Shown here: positions 61,528 to 64,000 of the stretch, in pieces
Numbering within the stretch: position 1 is the first letter of the stretch
Layout of the letters: every line of letters begins with the position of its first letter
Assembly: GCA_047974375.1 (NCBI GenBank)
Contig: JBKECF010000052.1
Coordinates: 1 to 64,000 of the forward strand
DNA from: JBKECF01 sp047974375
Lineage (GTDB): Bacteria; Bacillota; Clostridia; Lachnospirales; CAMZNU01
Reading direction: 5' to 3'
Length of the DNA: 64,000 nucleotides
Made by a program: the position numbers and the translations under genes
The notes under the pieces: model-generated
Told to the model about the DNA's origin: nothing
What the model saw: the letters and a program-made list of their open reading frames with translations, nothing else
Database searches by the model: none

Positions 61528-64000
61528 ATGAGTGATAATCAAATATTACCCGTTAATATAGAAGATGAAATGCAAAAATCTTATATTGAGTATGCAATGA
61601 GTGTTATTGTATCACGTGCGTTGCCAGATGTACGTGACGGGTTAAAGCCTGTTCATAGAAGAATATTATATTCCATGAACGAAATGGGATTAGACCCAAG
61701 TAAGGGTTATAAAAAATCAGCACGTATTACAGGTGATACCATGGGTAAATACCATCCCCATGGAGATAGTTCTATATACGACGCTATGGTACGTATGGCT
61801 CAAAGCTTTTCAATGAGATATATGCTAGTGGATGGACATGGTAATTTTGGTTCAATAGATGGCGATGGTGCGGCAGCACAGCGTTATACAGAGGCTAAAT
61901 TAAGTAAGATTTCTACAGAAATGCTTAGAGGTTTAGATAAAAATACGGTTGATTTTCAAAAAAACTACGATGAAGAACTGGAGGAACCAGTAGTTTTACC
62001 ATCTAGATTTCCTAATCTTTTAGTTAATGGTTCTTCTGGAATAGCAGTTGGTATGGCTACTAATATACCTCCACACAATTTATGTGAGGTAATAGATGGA
62101 GTAGTAAAGCTAATTGATGTAAGATTGGAAGAAGATAGAGAAATAGAAATAGATGAATTACTTGAGATTATAAAAGGACCAGATTTTCCAACAGGAGCTA
62201 ATATATTAGGCAGAAGTGGTATTGTGAGTGCATATAGAACAGGACGTGGTAAAATTGTAGTGCGTTCCGAAGCTACAATTGAAACTTTAAACAATGGACG
62301 AGAGCAAATAATTATCACAGAAATACCATATCAAGTAAATAAAGCTAAATTGCAGGAAAAAATTGCAGACCTAGTAAAAGATAAAAAGGTTGAGGGAATT
62401 TCAGACTTACGTGATGAATCTGACAGAAATGGAATTAGAATTGTTATAGATATAAAAAAGGATAGTAATGCAAATGTAGTCTTAAATAAGTTATATAAAT
62501 TTTCTCAATTACAAGAAACTTTTGGCGTTATTATGCTTGCTCTTGTAGATAACCAGCCACGTATATTAAATTTATACGAAATGCTTTATTACTATGTTGA
62601 GCATCAAAAGGAAGTTGTAACAAGGCGTACGCAATTTGACCTAGATAAAGCATTGAAACGTGCCCATATTATAGAGGGGTACTTAATAGCTTTAGATAAT
62701 ATTGACGAAGTGATTAGTATAATTAAAGCGTCAGAGACTACTCGAATAGCTATTGAATCTTTAATGGAAAGATTTAACCTTTCAGAAGAACAAAGTACAG
62801 CGATACCTAATATGCAATTACGTCGTTTAACAGGTTTAGAGCGTGGTAAATTAGATGAAGAATATAAAGATTTAGAAATTCTTATTGATGAGTTAAAATC
62901 TATTTTACAAGATGAAAGACTTCTTTACAATGTAATTAAAGAGGAAATATTAAATATAAAAAATCAGTATGGTGATGAGAGAAGAAGTAAGTTCTTGGAG
63001 GATATATCTGAAATAAATATGGAAGACATTATTGAAGATGAGGCTAGTGTTATTACTCTTACTCAACTAGGATATATAAAAAGATTACCATTGTCCACAT
63101 ACAAAAGCCAAAACCGAGGAGGAAAAGGCATAATAGGTATGAATACAAGAGATGAGGATAATGTGAAAGACTTGTATATCTGTACAAATCATGAAAGCCT
63201 TATGTTCTTTACAAATAAAGGTAAAGTATTTAGTCTAAAAGCTTATGAAATTCCTGAAGCTGGAAGAACGGCAAGGGGACTTGCTGTTGTTAATTTACTA
63301 AATCTTGAGTCTAATGAAAAAGTGGCTTCAATTATTCCCATTAAAGAGTATGATGAAAATGAATACTTCTTAATGTTGAGTAAGCAAGGTATAATTAAAA
63401 AGACATATATAGATCAATATAAAAATATAAGAATATCAGGCTTAATAGCCTTAAATATACGTGATGATGATGAATTAATAAAAGTTTTAAGGACTACAGA
63501 TTATAATAATGTATTTATTGCTACTAAAAAAGGACAATCCATAAGCTTTAATGTTGGAGAGGATTTAAGGGCTTTAGGTAGGTATGCGACGGGCGTAAGG
63601 GGTATAAGATTAAACAAGAATGATGAGGTAATAGACTGTTTAATTTTAGAAAACGATTATAAAATTTTATCGGTATCTGAAAATGGGTATGGTAAATTAT
63701 CTGAAATTACTGAATTTAGGAAGCAATCTCGTGGTGGTAAAGGTATAAAATGCTATAAAATTACTGAAAAAACAGGAGATTTAATTTCCTTAGAATTAGT
63801 AAATGAAAATGAAGAATTAATGATTTTAAATTCAGATGGTGTTATTATTAGAATACGTGTTTCTGATATTTCTACTACTAGTAGAGTAACATCTGGAGTT
63901 AAGTTAATAGATTTAAATGAAGAACAAAAAGTAATTGGAATTAATAAAATTACTGAAGATCAAATTGAACTTGAATTAGAAGAAGCTGAGATGGAATTAA
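61528..64000 (+). CDS. gyrA: DNA gyrase subunit A (runs off the window)
   Basis: From ATG 61528, behind AAAGGAG, the frame stays open to the window end (824 codons visible), close to full length. It has SYIEYAMSVIVSRALPDVRD near 18-37, HPHGDSSIYDAMVRMAQ with wild-type Ser and Asp at the quinolone positions, the catalytic Tyr in AAQRYTEAKL, and the GyrA box as QNRGGKG near 530. Six C-terminal beta-pinwheel repeats then begin. The acidic tail (ELELEEAEMEL) suggests the gene is almost complete. It is 39 bases after gyrB. Confidence 0.95.
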   Translation, partial: MSDNQILPVNIEDEMQKSYIEYAMSVIVSRALPDVRDGLKPVHRRILYSMNEMGLDPSKGYKKSARITGDTMGKYHPHGDSSIYDAMVRMAQSFSMRYMLVDGHGNFGSIDGDGAAAQRYTEAKLSKISTEMLRGLDKNTVDFQKNYDEELEEPVVLPSRFPNLLVNGSSGIAVGMATNIPPHNLCEVIDGVVKLIDVRLEEDREIEIDELLEIIKGPDFPTGANILGRSGIVSAYRTGRGKIVVRSEATIETLNNGREQIIITEIPYQVNKAKLQEKIADLVKDKKVEGISDLRDESDRNGIRIVIDIKKDSNANVVLNKLYKFSQLQETFGVIMLALVDNQPRILNLYEMLYYYVEHQKEVVTRRTQFDLDKALKRAHIIEGYLIALDNIDEVISIIKASETTRIAIESLMERFNLSEEQSTAIPNMQLRRLTGLERGKLDEEYKDLEILIDELKSILQDERLLYNVIKEEILNIKNQYGDERRSKFLEDISEINMEDIIEDEASVITLTQLGYIKRLPLSTYKSQNRGGKGIIGMNTRDEDNVKDLYICTNHESLMFFTNKGKVFSLKAYEIPEAGRTARGLAVVNLLNLESNEKVASIIPIKEYDENEYFLMLSKQGIIKKTYIDQYKNIRISGLIALNIRDDDELIKVLRTTDYNNVFIATKKGQSISFNVGEDLRALGRYATGVRGIRLNKNDEVIDCLILENDYKILSVSENGYGKLSEITEFRKQSRGGKGIKCYKITEKTGDLISLELVNENEELMILNSDGVIIRIRVSDISTTSRVTSGVKLIDLNEEQKVIGINKITEDQIELELEEAEMEL

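Noticed and set aside
59584..64000. ParE/ParC (topoisomerase IV) instead of gyrase
   Set aside because: The A subunit carries a GyrA-box-like QNRGGKG and gyrase-like C-terminal repeats.

Overview
The window looks like a chromosomal segment of an AT-rich, low-GC, anaerobic Bacillota, most likely class Clostridia and possibly Lachnospirales-like; the genus cannot be fixed from sequence alone. Evidence: clostridial gene sets (Veg, SepF with YlmE-like and YggT neighbours, CBS/DRTGG-type family II pyrophosphatase, pyrophosphate-type phosphofructokinase, GshF, tryptophanase, two NSS amino-acid transporters, a T-box leader), strong AGGAGG-type ribosome sites, frequent TTG/GTG starts, and AT-rich intrinsic terminators.

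Layout. 1-210: 3' end of a 5S rRNA gene, then tRNA-Asn and tRNA-Trp. 355-3518: metal ABC transporter (ATPase and permease, no binding protein) translationally coupled to two pilin-like genes. 3702-5347: TPR protein and TauE/SafE exporter. 5417-5900: transposase remnant and a palindromic repeat. 5999-9267: HlyD-like envelope protein, YggS, SepF and YggT, a division-associated cluster. 9362-13565: nrnA, truB, ribF, dacF. 13883-18087: tryptophanase, NSS transporter with its tiny MetS-type partner, threonine-aldolase-family lyase. 18192-20877: sulfatase and GH125 mannosidase. 20978-24209: tig, clpP, clpX. 24243-24760: two decayed genes. 24811-25233: a solitary pilin. On the minus strand, 25295-31122: COG2509 flavoprotein, purB, purA, then a T-box-controlled NSS transporter. 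31448-32848: remnant of a ThiF-like plus MFS operon between two repeat copies. 33242-38314: rnr, pyrophosphatase, rhomboid, orphan Imm5-like protein. 38337-41645: GNAT, tRNA-Ser, gshF. 41787-48226: FlgN-like protein, PPi-PFK, ispE, veg, MFS, GGDEF-EAL. 48359-58045 (minus): rpmB, tRNA-Tyr, AI-2E protein, nucleotidyltransferase, RluA, prfB (programmed frameshift), secA, ddl, dnaX. 58209-64000: hflX, gyrB, gyrA (open at the window end).

How it fits together. Most genes are housekeeping. The amino-acid theme is strong: tryptophanase beside an NSS symporter, and a second NSS gene behind a T-box whose specifier reads best as Tyr. The accessory signals are a six-copy family of GC-rich palindromic elements in otherwise AT-rich DNA, often beside broken genes; the decayed ThiF/MFS operon; an in-frame stop in dnaX exactly where a gamma/tau split would fall; and pilin-like genes coupled to a metal transporter. 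No CRISPR array, intact insertion sequence or prophage was seen.
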